Assembly (NCBI GenBank): GCA_037178855.1
Contig: JASJZC010000006.1
Span: 124,001 to 188,000 of the forward strand
Direction: 5' to 3'
DNA: 64,000 bases
Origin: Oscheius sp. JU75
Lineage: Eukaryota > Nematoda > Chromadorea > Rhabditida > Rhabditidae
The translations under genes and the position numbers were made by a program. Below, piece by piece: positions 1-8,882 of this stretch. Position 1 is the stretch's first letter; every line of letters starts with the position of its first letter. The notes under the pieces are model-generated. The model was not told the origin of the DNA, did no database searches, and saw nothing but the letters and a program-made list of their open reading frames with translations.

Positions 1-548
1 ATTGAAAAAGAAAGGGAGGAAACAAGTCAATCGCTCCAGCGTCAAGCAGACAGAATGCTCCAGGCATCGAATAGCCGGTCAGTCTAATTTTCTTCACGCA
101 ACTATTTTCTTAAGATTCGGTATAGTAGACGTTGGAACAAGTGTACTCGTAGCTATTCCCGACGTCGATCGTCCTAAAATTGGAGCACGTAACCTACTGG
201 CAGTTGTACTCGAAGAGAAAGACGGATTATATCGGTAAATCTTGTTGTTATCCTATGTTTATGTATTGTTTCAGCCTAGGAACTTTGAAAGGATATTTGA
301 CCCAGTGGTACGCCAGAAATCAATTGGTTCCTCTTCAAGAAACGTTCATTGCGCCGTCAGATGTCCCCGATGTCAATCTACAGTCGTTCCGTGCAGCTGT
401 AGCAGATGACTCTATCACCGGCGGCCAAGGGCATCATCATTGCAGCTGCAACGGTAAATGTGATACAAATCGTTGTTCCTGTAAGAGCCGTAACTTTCAA
501 TGCAACTCGCGTTGACATAGGACAAACTCTACTTGCAAAAACAAGTAA
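1..548 (+). pseudogene. KRBA2/Ginger-type integrase, C-terminal end (spliced, one nonsense codon)
   Basis: This is the 3' end of an integrase-like gene that enters from the left edge. Three exons fit in phase: 1-77, 115-234 and 275-548, with introns of 37 bp (78-114) and 40 bp (235-274). The product contains VGTSVLVAIPDVDR, then YARNQLVP, then a cysteine cluster CSCNGKCDTNRCSCK. This order (DVDR block, RNQ block, CXC-like tail) is what I know from the C-terminus of KRAB-A-domain-2-like/Ginger-type integrases. At 513-515 a TGA replaces the codon where the family has the Cys of a CNSRCH motif; the frame then stays open to a TAA at 546-548. The copy is therefore probably an inactive transposon or a decayed domesticated gene. 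Introns in such a gene are notable. The family is recognised from memory of the motif order, not from a search. Confidence 0.6.
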
Positions 549-1217
549 TTTCGTTATTTCTCAAATCAATTTGTTTCTTGTTGCTGTTTTACTAAATAAA
601 CAGTACTTACCACCATAATTTCAATCTGACAGTGTTATTTGAAGTTATAATGTCTTAGGTTACGCCTTGACTTCATCAAAGGCCTGTGAGAGTATTAAAA
701 GGTGAAAAACGGAACCAATCAAGCCTTATTTCCGTGAATTTCCTAACGATTTTATGTTCAAGGGGTTATTTTACGCCCTGACAACAAAAAATGCAGTGAA
801 AGAAGAAAAAAAAAGACGAGAATGGGTGAAAATTGAATAAAACGACGTAAATTATTCAAACTGTTCAATTCTAACTGAAAATGTTCAATTCCAACTGAAA
901 CTGTTCAATTTCAACTAGTTGATATTGAACCCAACTAGTTGGAATTGAACGTTCAATTTCAACTAGTTGCGTTCAATACCAACGGATGTTCAATTCCAAC
1001 TGCAACATATACAACACTATGACAATTTGTGACAAGGTGTGGTTTTTCTTCGGAGGTTGCTGGTCAAACAAAAGACTTGTCAAAGAGTGCAGATTGTCGA
1101 CCTTTCAGTATTCTTCGCGGTGACTGGACAGATGGACGCTTTAGGACCGTCCATCACTGATATCAGCCCCGGAGCTAAAGTTTTTACACATGGGAGCAAA
1201 AAATGGCAATGATTTTA
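549..1217. other. Intergenic, repeat-bearing
   Basis: No gene is seen. The right half holds the GTTCAAT-type repeat block listed separately; the rest is AT-rich unique-looking sequence. Confidence 0.5.
857..1005. repeat. GTTCAATTCCAACT tandem and inverted repeat block
   Basis: About seven copies of a GTTCAATTYCAACT-like unit are visible, several followed by AGTTG. Some lie in the opposite orientation (AGTTGGAATTGAAC), so the block can fold on itself. No coding potential is seen. Confidence 0.7.
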
Positions 1218-1587
1218 TTACATAACGAGAGCAGAAAGCATGAGAACAACAACGGCTGAGATCTGGGCGAATCCAGAAGAGTTACAAAGGTCTCCTGTGC
1301 AACAGCACGTGGTGATCCCAATTATCGTTTTGCATTTTCCGTTGGAAATGCTCATAATGTTACAAAGATCGTCTCCGCAGCCGTAGATAGCTTCCTGGAT
1401 ACCTTTGGTAGTAGATCTTAAAAATAGGATGATAATGTTTAAGGAGCATTGGCAGAGACAGAGACAGAACCCACTTCAGACATGTACTGGAACATTGCTG
1501 AGGAGTGACGTTGCCTGTAGGGCCACCGTAGCAATTGAGGCCCACAGCAAGAGCCAAGACGGCGGAGAGAAGAACGAGAGTGCGCAT
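1218..1587 (-). CDS. Secreted Ly6/ET-module-like protein 1 (103 aa)
   Basis: Two exons, 1475-1587 and 1218-1416, joined in phase 2 across a 58-bp intron with an unusual AAG acceptor. The product is 103 aa. The start MRTLVLLSAVLALAVG is a clear signal peptide, and mature cysteines begin at NCYGG. Family marks follow: YGCGDDLC, NGKCK and CCCTGDLCNSSG. The last 20 or so residues are hydrophobic, as in a GPI-anchor signal, so the protein is probably tethered to the outer cell surface. It is a close paralogue of the gene at 17,827-18,293; the signal peptide and tail are almost the same. The precise ligand or role of these Ly6-type proteins cannot be read from sequence. A TATA-like box lies about 45 bp upstream of the ATG. 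What is seen: spliced frame and Cys pattern; what is inferred: GPI anchoring. Confidence 0.78.
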
Positions 1588-1631
1588 ACTGTAAAAAGAG
1601 CTCGGACCTGCTTATCAAATTTACGTGATGG

Positions 1632-1641
1632 TCTTATATAG
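1632..1641 (-). promoter_or_regulatory. TATA-like box for the 1218-1587 gene
   Basis: On the minus strand the sequence reads TATATAAGACC about 45 bp upstream of the ATG at 1587. A matching box precedes its paralogue at 18,293, which supports a conserved core promoter. Confidence 0.5.
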
Positions 1642-1893
1642 CCGAGTCCTGTCGATTGATTGTGAAAGGGGAAATAAGATCAACAAAAAGAGATAAAGTT
1701 GCAGAGTGCGGCGCCATGACTATATTTTATTGCATATCAATGATGACTCTTTACAGCACGATCGTGAATTCTTCAAACACCATCGCGCTTTCATAGTCTG
1801 GATAGGGTAGAGATTTTTTTTTCAGAATGACTGTGACCTATTTTGCTACAACAATCTGTTGTATTTTTCTGACTGTCTCTTAGGCTTCTTTAC

Positions 1894-1928
1894 ATTTAAC
1901 CTTCAGAGCTATGCTCTGAAGGTTAAAT
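1894..1928. repeat. Perfect 16-bp inverted repeat with 3-bp loop
   Basis: The arms ATTTAACCTTCAGAGC and GCTCTGAAGGTTAAAT are exact reverse complements around TAT. It is followed by an A-rich run, so it could be a hairpin terminator-like structure or a small palindromic element; neither can be decided here. Confidence 0.8.
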
Positions 1929-2306
1929 GAAAAAAAAAAACTAAAAAGAAGACCAGCACCACGTATGTCGATAAATTCCTAGCGCACCCACTGGAGGTAA
2001 ATTCTCTGCGACCCATTGAGGTGTGATTGGAGCTTAGCTCTCACAGCAGAGTTTTTACTAGACGTCCCGGTATGTAGGCACAGCCTCGAGTGTTTCAAAC
2101 TGTATTATTCATGTAAGTCAATTCCTGAAAACCTCTGCTACTCCCCAATCCCTTTCCCCATCATATTGTATAGAGCCAATTTTTGATCCATCTGCACAGA
2201 TGAATTATCTATTCTATTATAAGAAAACTGGCGCGGAGGAGGCTCACTCTATGGCGAAAGACAAAAAGAGCGATGAGGAGAGAAGCACGAAAAGCCGGCT
2301 GCAAAG

Positions 2307-2471
2307 ATGGACAACAAGAAGGGCAAGATCAAAAAGAAGGACAACAAGCCCAAGTTTTACATTGTGCTTGAACTCGGAGCCGTGGTGTTGATCTTCGGCA
2401 ACAGTATGATCGGCCTGGCCGTTTCTCATCAATGGGGTAGAGCGACCTCGATTGAAGCACTTACTCCTTAG
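2307..2471 (+). CDS. Possible small single-pass membrane protein (54 aa)
   Basis: An open frame of 54 codons starts MDNKKGKIKKKDNK and continues with a hydrophobic stretch FYIVLELGAVVLIFGNSM of about 20 residues, then a short tail ending EALTP. A very basic N-terminus before one membrane span suggests a small type II or tail-type membrane protein with the basic end in the cytoplasm. I do not recognise a family. An upstream ATG at 2251 in another frame also encodes a lysine-rich peptide, so a frameshift or missing 5' exon is possible. There is no paralogue in the window. The coding call rests only on the amphipathic/basic-plus-TM pattern. Confidence 0.4.
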   Translation: MDNKKGKIKKKDNKPKFYIVLELGAVVLIFGNSMIGLAVSHQWGRATSIEALTP

Positions 2472-3016
2472 ATGCAGCAGTGTCACCCTTCGCATAAAAG
2501 AATAAGGAAGTTCGTGAATAAACTGCGAATTCGACCTGTTGACTGCCCGGTCAGGCTCTAAAGTGATCGATTTACTTGTCCTTCACTGATCCTCATACAG
2601 TTCTCTCCAAGAACAGTTCCACTACGGATCTTGGTTCTTCTTCACCTTGCTAGGCCGAAAATAATTTGCTAAGACGAAAGTTTGCACTTTTCCAGTGAAA
2701 ATTGTACTTGCCGACAGAATTTAGCAGACTATCATGCGTAAATTTTCAATACAACAGTAATAGTTCATCTGCGATCCAACTGAAAATGTACAGCGAGAGT
2801 GAGATTTTTTGCTAGAAAACTTGGTGCGCAGCCAAAATCCTTGGGCGGGCTCAAATCCTTGTGCGAAAAAATGCTCTCTTTTTCTTGAACAGTCTTTCGT
2901 TGCTCAAGCAGTTAGTGTCTCCCTGTCGGACTCTTGAAAATTTCCCTTGTCTAGCATTATCGCTTTCTCTCTGGAATTTATTGTATTACAAAAGTCCTTT
3001 CTAATTAATACGGCAT
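2472..3016. other. Intergenic
   Basis: No gene is seen. Part of 2820-2910 resembles 63,640-63,700 (see findings). Confidence 0.5.
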
Positions 3017-3454
3017 TTATTGAACAACGTATACAAATAGACTCAAACCCAAAATTCCTACCACTCCCACTAACTTACTTCCATTGCAGTAGTTCTGCTT
3101 GCAACAGCACGTGTTAGTATAAGCACTTCCAGACTTATAGGGGGCACATTCACCATCCCTAATAGCCTAGAATCTTATTATTTTGGGCGACTAGACCAAA
3201 CATACAGCACAAACCGTTTGGTTGGAATCACATCCGTAAGAAGCTATAAAATTCGCACCAGATTTTGCGACCTTCTTGAAGCATGATCCGTCGCAAGTAG
3301 TGGTTCGAGTACTGGCCACGAGATGCAGACTGCTGCTAGTGTAGCCTAGAAGTGAGTCTCTAACTCTCTGTCTCTCTGTCACATTACCTGCAAGGTAGCA
3401 GACAGTGCCTGTTGCTACTGTCAAGAAACTGAAAAGAAGAACGAGTCGAAACAT
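3017..3454 (-). CDS. Secreted Ly6/ET-module-like protein 2 (118 aa)
   Basis: Three exons: 3388-3454 (67 bp), 3206-3345 (140 bp) and 3017-3166 (150 bp); introns are 42 and 39 bp. The 42-bp intron contains a GACAGAGAGACAGAG tract and is a multiple of three, so it hides inside a longer open frame. The product starts MFRLVLLFSFLTVATG (signal peptide); a Met eight codons upstream is an alternative start. Cysteines include TCDGSCFKK, SYGCDS, TVCA, GECA, CCCKQNYCNG, followed by a hydrophobic tail. This exon plan (67, 140, about 150 bp, phases 1 and 0) is shared exactly with 8447-8882. Likely GPI-anchored at the cell surface; partner unknown. Confidence 0.78.
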
Positions 3455-3576
3455 GGTGAGAGACAAGTGTAGAGCCAAAACATGACTGATAGGAAGGGAG
3501 AGTCGTTAAAAGTGGAATAGGAAAAAAGGGACCGATAACAATTGACCTGCTTGGCCGTGTTAATCTCTAAGTTTCA

Positions 3577-4045
3577 TTAATTTTGAACAAATAAGTAGGA
3601 GATAGCCAAAAGGACGAAGAGAGAGCTCTTCATGTATCTCGACGCACTGGCGATGTTCACATCCCCGTTGCAATAGTCTCCTCCACAGCAACAGACACGT
3701 CTGCTGTAACCGCCCATCTCGTCAGTTTTGCACTCTCCATCCTTCAATCCTTCACAGAGACCGGACTTGGGACAGCCGTACTCATCGAGAGTTTCAGTTG
3801 CGCTGGTAGTTACCACCCTGAATATTGTCTCTGTCACTCTATGCCTCTTGACTTACGAAGCACACTGTGTTGTTTCTTTGGGACAAACAACTCTGACACT
3901 GTGAGTATTCCAATTCGTGTCTTCTCCCTTGTTCGTAGCTAGAAATTTGAATATTTAACAAAGGATAGCTTATGTTACGCTTATAGTAACAGTTAATAGC
4001 TGAAATAGTAGCAATCAATGTCGAGACAACAACCAAAAAGCGCAT
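3577..4045 (-). CDS. Secreted Ly6/ET-module-like protein 3 (129 aa)
   Basis: Exons 3979-4045 (67 bp), 3857-3938 (82 bp) and 3577-3817 (241 bp), joined in phases 1 and 2; introns are 40 and 39 bp. The signal peptide is MRFLVVVSTLIATISA, followed at once by the first cysteine NCYY. Later cysteines are VVCPKETTQC, YGCPKSGLC, GECKTD and VCCCGGDYCNGD; a hydrophobic tail ends the protein. The last Cys cluster matches the family's CCCxxxxCN. An unspliced reading gives two overlapping shorter frames, but only the spliced form keeps the cysteine order. A TATA-like box (TATATAAAG on the minus strand, near 4,093-4,101) lies about 50 bp upstream. Role unknown beyond a likely cell-surface, GPI-linked protein. 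Confidence 0.78.
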
Positions 4046-4329
4046 GGTGTTATTTTTAGACGGTTGGCTTAGCTACTGATTACGAATGAAGTCTTTATAT
4101 ACTAGCGCCAAAATTGAAACAAACATGGGCTGTCAATAGACTGATAAGCAGGATGTTGTCGTGTAGTTTGTTGTGTAAAGTACGAGGGACTTTGTGGTGA
4201 GGAGATAAGTTCAAAAGAACAGAGAGACATGGAGGCACAGAAATAGAAAGAGACAGTGAGCCATAGAGACAAAGAGACAAAAAGAGACAGAGAGATAGAG
4301 AGCTCTGTCCCTCTGTCCCTTTGTATCTC
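4046..4329. other. Promoter region and GACAGAGA-type simple repeat
   Basis: The left part is the promoter of the 4045 gene; 4220-4320 is a degenerate purine-rich GAGACAGAGA tract. Confidence 0.5.
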
Positions 4330-4654
4330 ACAAGGGAAGCCTTTCAACTTAAGTTGGACTTTGGCAACGAACAAGGTGCCATTCGATAGCTCTAAACATG
4401 GGTATAACGGGGTATATTGCCAAATTCGCTTAATCCCTCCCTGGTCCGAGATATAACGTTTTTAAAAATGGCGCCCCCGTATCATCTCGACGTCTAAGCC
4501 GTAGGACCCGCCGTGCTAGACTTCGAAGGCATCAAAAAACATGGCAACGTAGTATGGTGGTGAGCGCGGTGGGCTGGGATGCAATTACTTGCTGGTTCGG
4601 ATCTGCACGATTTTTTTTTTTTAAACTTTTTTTCGTCTTTTATCTGTGACTATG
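4330..4654 (+). repeat. Left inverted terminal repeat
   Basis: Inverted partner of 5349-5671; contains ATGGCGCCCCCGTATC and a T-run near its inner end. Confidence 0.85.
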
Positions 4655-4916
4655 TGCTTTGACTTTGACTATGTGATTATGAAACTGGTGCCGGACGCCC
4701 TTTGGCCTGGAAAGACATTAAATAGATGTCTGCATTGCCTTTTTTGGGAATCAAGTTAGTTTGAACAACTTCTACAGGAAAAACTTTGTTTTTGTGAACG
4801 AATCCACTTCAACACCAATATTGGATAATGTAGTGCGAGAAACAGAAATACTGATCACAGAAGAGACTAAGCCTGGCGTAGTTCAAAGTTCATGCCAGGT
4901 GGAACAAGAGAATGGA

Positions 4917-5301
4917 TCAGATCCGTATCCTTGAATGACGGCCACGAATCGACCAACAGCAACATTTTGTTTGGGGAGAGACTTCGTCAACCGTTCGGAA
5001 CTTGTCAGAGAACCTGACAGTTCCAGGAGAATCTTCAACTGGATTGGGCATACGAGTCCCTTCATCCTCTACACAGTATTCATCGTCGGATCCTTCGGAG
5101 ATGTTTAGCTCTACAAAATAAAGATTCACCAGCACTTCACTAACCTTCATCTTCCTCTTCAATTGTCATGGAGCTGGTGACAGAACTTTGCAAAATAACT
5201 TTCAAGCGGCTTGCTAGACGGCGCTCATCTCGACTTAATTCGGCATCTTTTTCCAGACCAAACTCTCCAACCAGAAATCCGAGGATTTTAGATGGGTTCA
5301 T
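4917..5301 (-). pseudogene. Gene remnant inside the long-TIR element
   Basis: A spliced reading is possible on the minus strand: ATG at 5301 (MNPSKILGFLVGEFGLEKDA), an acidic stretch ending IEEEDE, a 33-bp intron (gttagt..ttgtag), then LNISEGSDDEYCVEDEG and a further ~50 residues before the frame is lost. No catalytic residues or recognised domain are seen. It may be the N-terminal regulatory part of the parent transposase or a captured host fragment. The acidic, low-complexity composition makes family assignment unsafe. Confidence 0.35.
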
Positions 5302-5348
5302 GTGGAAACTAAAAAGTTTGCGTCTTGAAAACAAACATAAAGAAAAAG

Positions 5349-5671
5349 CATAGTCACAGATAAAAGACGAAAAAAAGTTTAAAAAAAAAATCGTGCAGAT
5401 CCGAACCAGCAAGTAATTGCATCCCAGCCCACCGCGCTCACCACCATACTACGTTGCCATGTTTTTTGATGCCTTCGAAGTCTATCACGGCGGGTCCTAC
5501 GGCTTAGACGTCGAGATGATACGGGGGCGCCATTTTTAAAAACGTTATATCTCGGACCAGGGAGGGATTAAGCGAATTTGGCAATATACCCCGTTATACC
5601 CATGTTTAGAGCTATCGAATGGCACCTTGTTCGTTGCCAAAGTCCAACTTAAGTTGAAAGGCTTCCCTTGT
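5349..5671 (-). repeat. Right inverted terminal repeat
   Basis: Inverted partner of 4330-4654. Confidence 0.85.
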
Positions 5672-5704
5672 CAGTCTCTCATTTACATTAAATTTTATTT
5701 GACG

Positions 5705-5985
5705 GTATCAAAGGGGATGTCTAGATTGGGTCCCTTGCCGCTCCCATGGCTCGAACCCAATCTTCGCCGTCCAGCCTTGCCGCTCGCATCCACGTTGCGG
5801 GGGTCTTCCAATCCTCTCGGATGCTCTCTTTAGATCATTCTCCCATCTCATACGGGGTCTTCCGATAATTCGTCGCTGGTTCAGGGGTATCCATTCAGTC
5901 GTGGCAATATTCGGTAGGGCTGTAATCTTCGAGTGGATGGATTGGCAGTTGAGCAGACAGAGGTTGAGTTGGCCTCGCCCCATGG
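5705..5985 (-). mobile_element. Non-LTR retrotransposon fragment (C-terminal end)
   Basis: On the minus strand one frame reads IIGRPRMRWENDLKR, the GRPxxRW..D motif found near the C-terminus of RTE/CR1-like reverse-transcriptase proteins, then about 35 residues to a stop. Just upstream in the same frame is LNLCLLNCQSIHSKI, which resembles the beginning of an endonuclease domain, so an internal deletion may have joined the two ends. No RT core is present here. Confidence 0.45.
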
Positions 5986-6243
5986 GTGTTGACGTTATTC
6001 TTTCTTTGATAATACCGGTGTCGCAGCGCTGAGACCGGAACTCCTTCTTTCCACAAACGGTGACGGCGATCGTAGGCCACTAGGAAACGCTTGAAGAAGC
6101 GAGTGTGAAAGTAAAGAAAATTGACCTCAGTCTCTCAACCTCTGTTTCTCTGTCTCTATGTCTCTATCTATCTGTTACTTTGTCTCTATATTTCTTTGTC
6201 TCTCACTTTCTCTTTGTCTCTGTTTTTTTTTTCCTTTCAAACT

Positions 6244-6712
6244 TTATTTCCAAAAATATACAGATATGAATGATACTGTTACTGTTACAACAAATCCAGC
6301 ACCTGTTCCATTATCAAAACTTATGGTACACAAATTCCAAGAACAGCAGCAAGTACGAGAGGAAACGTCGTTAACCCTGTTCTCCTTGCATCCAGAAGGA
6401 TATTTAATTCCCTAAAACTCATATTTGGCTTGGTTAGGCTCAAATATGCCAACCTTACACAATCTATGCGTATCGCATCCATATTGCGCAACATATGTGT
6501 CATTGGACTTGATAACAGTCTTGTAGCACCGGCCATCACAATCAATAGCATTTGTTCCTGCGGTGGGAAAAAGACTTTCGTCGGCAAAAGCTGTACGAAA
6601 GTCGTGTATATTACCAGAAAGTAGCCTCACCAACGTCATAGCAATAGAAGCTTCCCTCGAATTCCACGGAAATTGCTGTCAAGTGAAGAAAGAGAAAGAG
6701 TGTTCGAAGCAT
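6244..6712 (-). CDS. Secreted Ly6/ET-module-like protein 4 (128 aa)
   Basis: Exons 6631-6712 (82 bp), 6454-6590 (137 bp) and 6244-6411 (168 bp); introns 40 and 42 bp, phases 1 and 0. The signal peptide is MLRTLFLFLHLTAISV. Cysteines: FYCYDV, DCDGRCYK, YGCDTHRLCK, SGCKEN, TCCCSWNLCT; a hydrophobic tail ends at FWK with the stop overlapping an AATAAA. The usual LCN end is LCT here. The second donor is GTTGGC rather than the GTAAGG five bases upstream, because only that choice keeps the frame. A recognisable but broken paralogue lies at 9946-10,423. Surface, GPI-linked protein by inference. Confidence 0.72.
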
Positions 6713-6964
6713 GGCTCAGTGTAACTGATAAGTAAACTAGTCATTTCACAGTTAGACGATCACATGTTCTGACAAGAGCGGCAAGAGCCCCGGTGAGAAA
6801 AGTTGTTCGAGTAATTGACGACTGCAGAAAAAGTGTCGCAAGCAAGTCGCAGCACTATTGAAAGGGAGTCCTCTATTTGTTGTTTTGGACACTTGAGACC
6901 ACTGACTCGAGTTGTGTTAATTAATTTATTTTAATTATTTTTTATTTGTTTATTCACAATAATC

Positions 6965-7575
6965 ATATATTTTCTATATGTCTTGTCAAGCTTGCTCTCC
7001 ATTGATCAGGATCAGTCCTCGTTGTCCTCGTCCATGTCTAGCCCATTTGCATTGCGAAATCATCTCTCCATCTCGTCTGCGGTCGACCTGTCATCCTTCT
7101 ATATCTCCACGGTCTCCATTAGAATACCTCTTCAACTACCGCGCTGAAGAGAGATGGCGAAATTGTATCTCCTTGCAGAACTTCTCTTTGCATGTCGATA
7201 TCCACCGGCTTCCCACAGACTAGTATGTTGCCCTTTGCTGTTTTATAGATGAGCTGAAGTACGCGGATGATCTTGGCGAGAACTCCTCGTCGATTTAGAG
7301 CATTCCAAAGGGCTCCGTGCTCAATGGAGTCAAATGCTTTGGAGTAAATGGTCGATGAAACCGATGAAAAGCGGGAAGTTGTATTCGACTGCTCTTTCTA
7401 TTAGCTCGTTCATAACTTGTAAGTGGTCAGCCGTTGAGAAAGACTTCCTGAATCCTGCTTGCTCCGGAGGCTGATTTTCATCCAAAGTTCTCTGTATTCT
7501 TGATAGTAGAATTGAACTGAAGATTTCAAAAATCACGGACATGAGTGCAATAGGCCTGTAGTTTTTGATGTCCAT
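6965..7575 (-). mobile_element. RTE-like reverse transcriptase fragment, internally deleted
   Basis: From 7575 downward the minus strand encodes an RT core beginning NYRPIALMSVIFEIFSSIL, then QAGFRKSFSTADHLQV and FIGFID. A single-base slip near 7,345 breaks the frame before SKAFDSIEHGALW, which continues to REVLQGDTISPSLFSAVVE. The chain then jumps, without the YADD catalytic block, to GRPQTRWRDDF and TRTTRTDPDQWRASL, the C-terminal domain of RTE proteins. So this is a dead, internally deleted copy. The left end near 6,965 is abrupt. Confidence 0.75.
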
Positions 7576-7599
7576 TGAAGATTACTTATTGGGTGAAAA

Positions 7600-7830
7600 G
7601 AAAGTCGCTTGGGAAAGTAGTCTCTGGTGGTCATACAAATGGGTCTTCCTCGTCCGGGACGGCCTTTTTCACTTTCTAGCTCCTTGAGTCGTGAAATGGT
7701 AGTAGACACGAGCTTCTTGGACACCTCGAGACGACGAGAGATGTTGATCGCCTGAACGCCTTGTTGGTGAAGAGCAACCCCAATTGATTGGCGGTGGATG
7801 GAAGCTTTGACTATTCTAAAATGATAGCAT
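7600..7830 (-). mobile_element. Tc1/mariner-type transposase, N-terminal HTH fragment
   Basis: The minus strand encodes IHRQSIGVALHQQGVQAI then RRLEVSKKLVSTTISRLKE and GRPGRGRP, the paired-type helix-turn-helix and GRPR-like linker of Tc1/mariner transposases. The DDE catalytic part is missing: the fragment abuts the RTE piece at about 7,590. It is a truncated, inactive copy. Confidence 0.65.
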
Positions 7831-7899
7831 ATTCGATTTAAAACAACATAAAACATGATGAATAAAAGGAGAAACACATTAGAAACAAAGAACAAAACA

Positions 7900-8446
7900 A
7901 CCCCTTACAAAAAGCCGCAAATTGGCGCGCTCCGCGCGGTTGCCGTAATTTTGGGGCACCCTGTAGTTGCGGCGAGTCCCGACAGAGTCAGACGCTCAAG
8001 AGGTACAGGTTCGGGCTCCTACTAGTAGTTAGGTAGTTGGAGCCCTCTCTGTCCCTATCCTGTCAGACCACAGTTCCCCTTTAGTCCTTTTCTTCTCCAT
8101 CTCAACTGAACGTCTCTGTCTCTCTGTCTCTTTGTTTCCGCTTCCCTAGTAGCAGTTCCGTCCACTGGCTTGTCTGGTTACAGCTGGCTTGTCCCCTTGT
8201 CACTCGACGTGAAATGACTTGTCAGCGTTTTTGGGTGTCAGTTTTGACATGCAGCTAATGCCCCGTGGCAGAAGCAACGTTCTCTCAGAGACGCATCTCC
8301 CAAACTGACTCGATCTGACTTGACTTGCCAAAAACTCACTAATTTCTGTCACAAAGTATCTGTGACAAATTGCAGGTTTTAGACACACACACAGACTTTT
8401 GGGCATTTCCGAAAAGATTATAGGTCCTCTTACTGTAACTTTAATT
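7900..8446. other. Intergenic
   Basis: No gene is seen. The stretch 8100-8170 has a short CTCTGTCTCT tract. Confidence 0.5.
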
Positions 8447-8882
8447 TTACATCAAATACAAAAAGAACAAGCTAAAAATTATAAGAATACCACTAGGAAC
8501 AGCACCATAATTGCAATTATCCTTATCGTTGCAGCAGCAAAGTGTAGTGTTCGAGAAAGCCCCTTCGCTTGTGGTCTTACAGCCACCCGCGACTGATTGG
8601 ATCTGAAACACTAGAGTTCGAAGACTGCAAAAGACTGACCAGACAATTGCTCAAAGAGTCACATCCATATGAGGCGTAGTAGCTGCTCGAAGACAGAATT
8701 ACCTTCTTGTAGCAGCTTGAATTGCACGATGTCCAGGGTGTATTGCCCTTTACTGGCTTCTTGTCCTTCGCGTATACAACTAATGATTATTGCACCTTTT
8801 TAAAAACTGAGCAACCTGTATTATAACAATTTAGAGCCAGAGTAGTGGAAACTAGGACAAGTAGGAAAATGACAGCACGCAT
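8447..8882 (-). CDS. Secreted Ly6/ET-module-like protein 5 (120 aa)
   Basis: Exons 8816-8882 (67 bp), 8640-8779 (140 bp) and 8447-8602 (156 bp); introns 36 and 37 bp, phases 1 and 0. Exons 1 and 2 have exactly the same lengths as those of 3017-3454, a strong sign of common descent by duplication. The product starts MRAVIFLLVLVSTTLA (signal peptide), then NCYNT, SCNSSCYKK, SYGCDS, NCL, GCKTTS, LCCCNDKDNCNYG and a hydrophobic tail. The final cluster has one extra residue (CNDKDNCN). Likely surface-tethered; role unknown. Confidence 0.76.

Larger units (their letters stand above)
1588..2306. other. Intergenic
   Basis: No gene is seen beyond the TATA-like box and the perfect hairpin at 1894-1928. 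Confidence 0.5.
4330..5671. mobile_element. DNA-transposon-like unit with long inverted ends
   Basis: The outer 325 bp on the left (4330-4654) and 323 bp on the right (5349-5671) are near-identical inverted copies, starting ACAAGGGAAGCCTTTCAACT inward. I see only scattered single-base differences (for example near 4524 against 5482), so the copies are young. The ~700-bp centre carries the remains of a spliced gene on the minus strand (4917-5301). No transposase catalytic motif and no clear target-site duplication are seen, so the unit is probably non-autonomous. Confidence 0.75.

Noticed and set aside
4095-4374. Leu/Ser-rich open frames on the minus strand
   Set aside because: Products of the GAGACAGAGA tract read as SLSLCLSL-type peptides plus part of the inverted repeat; not genes.
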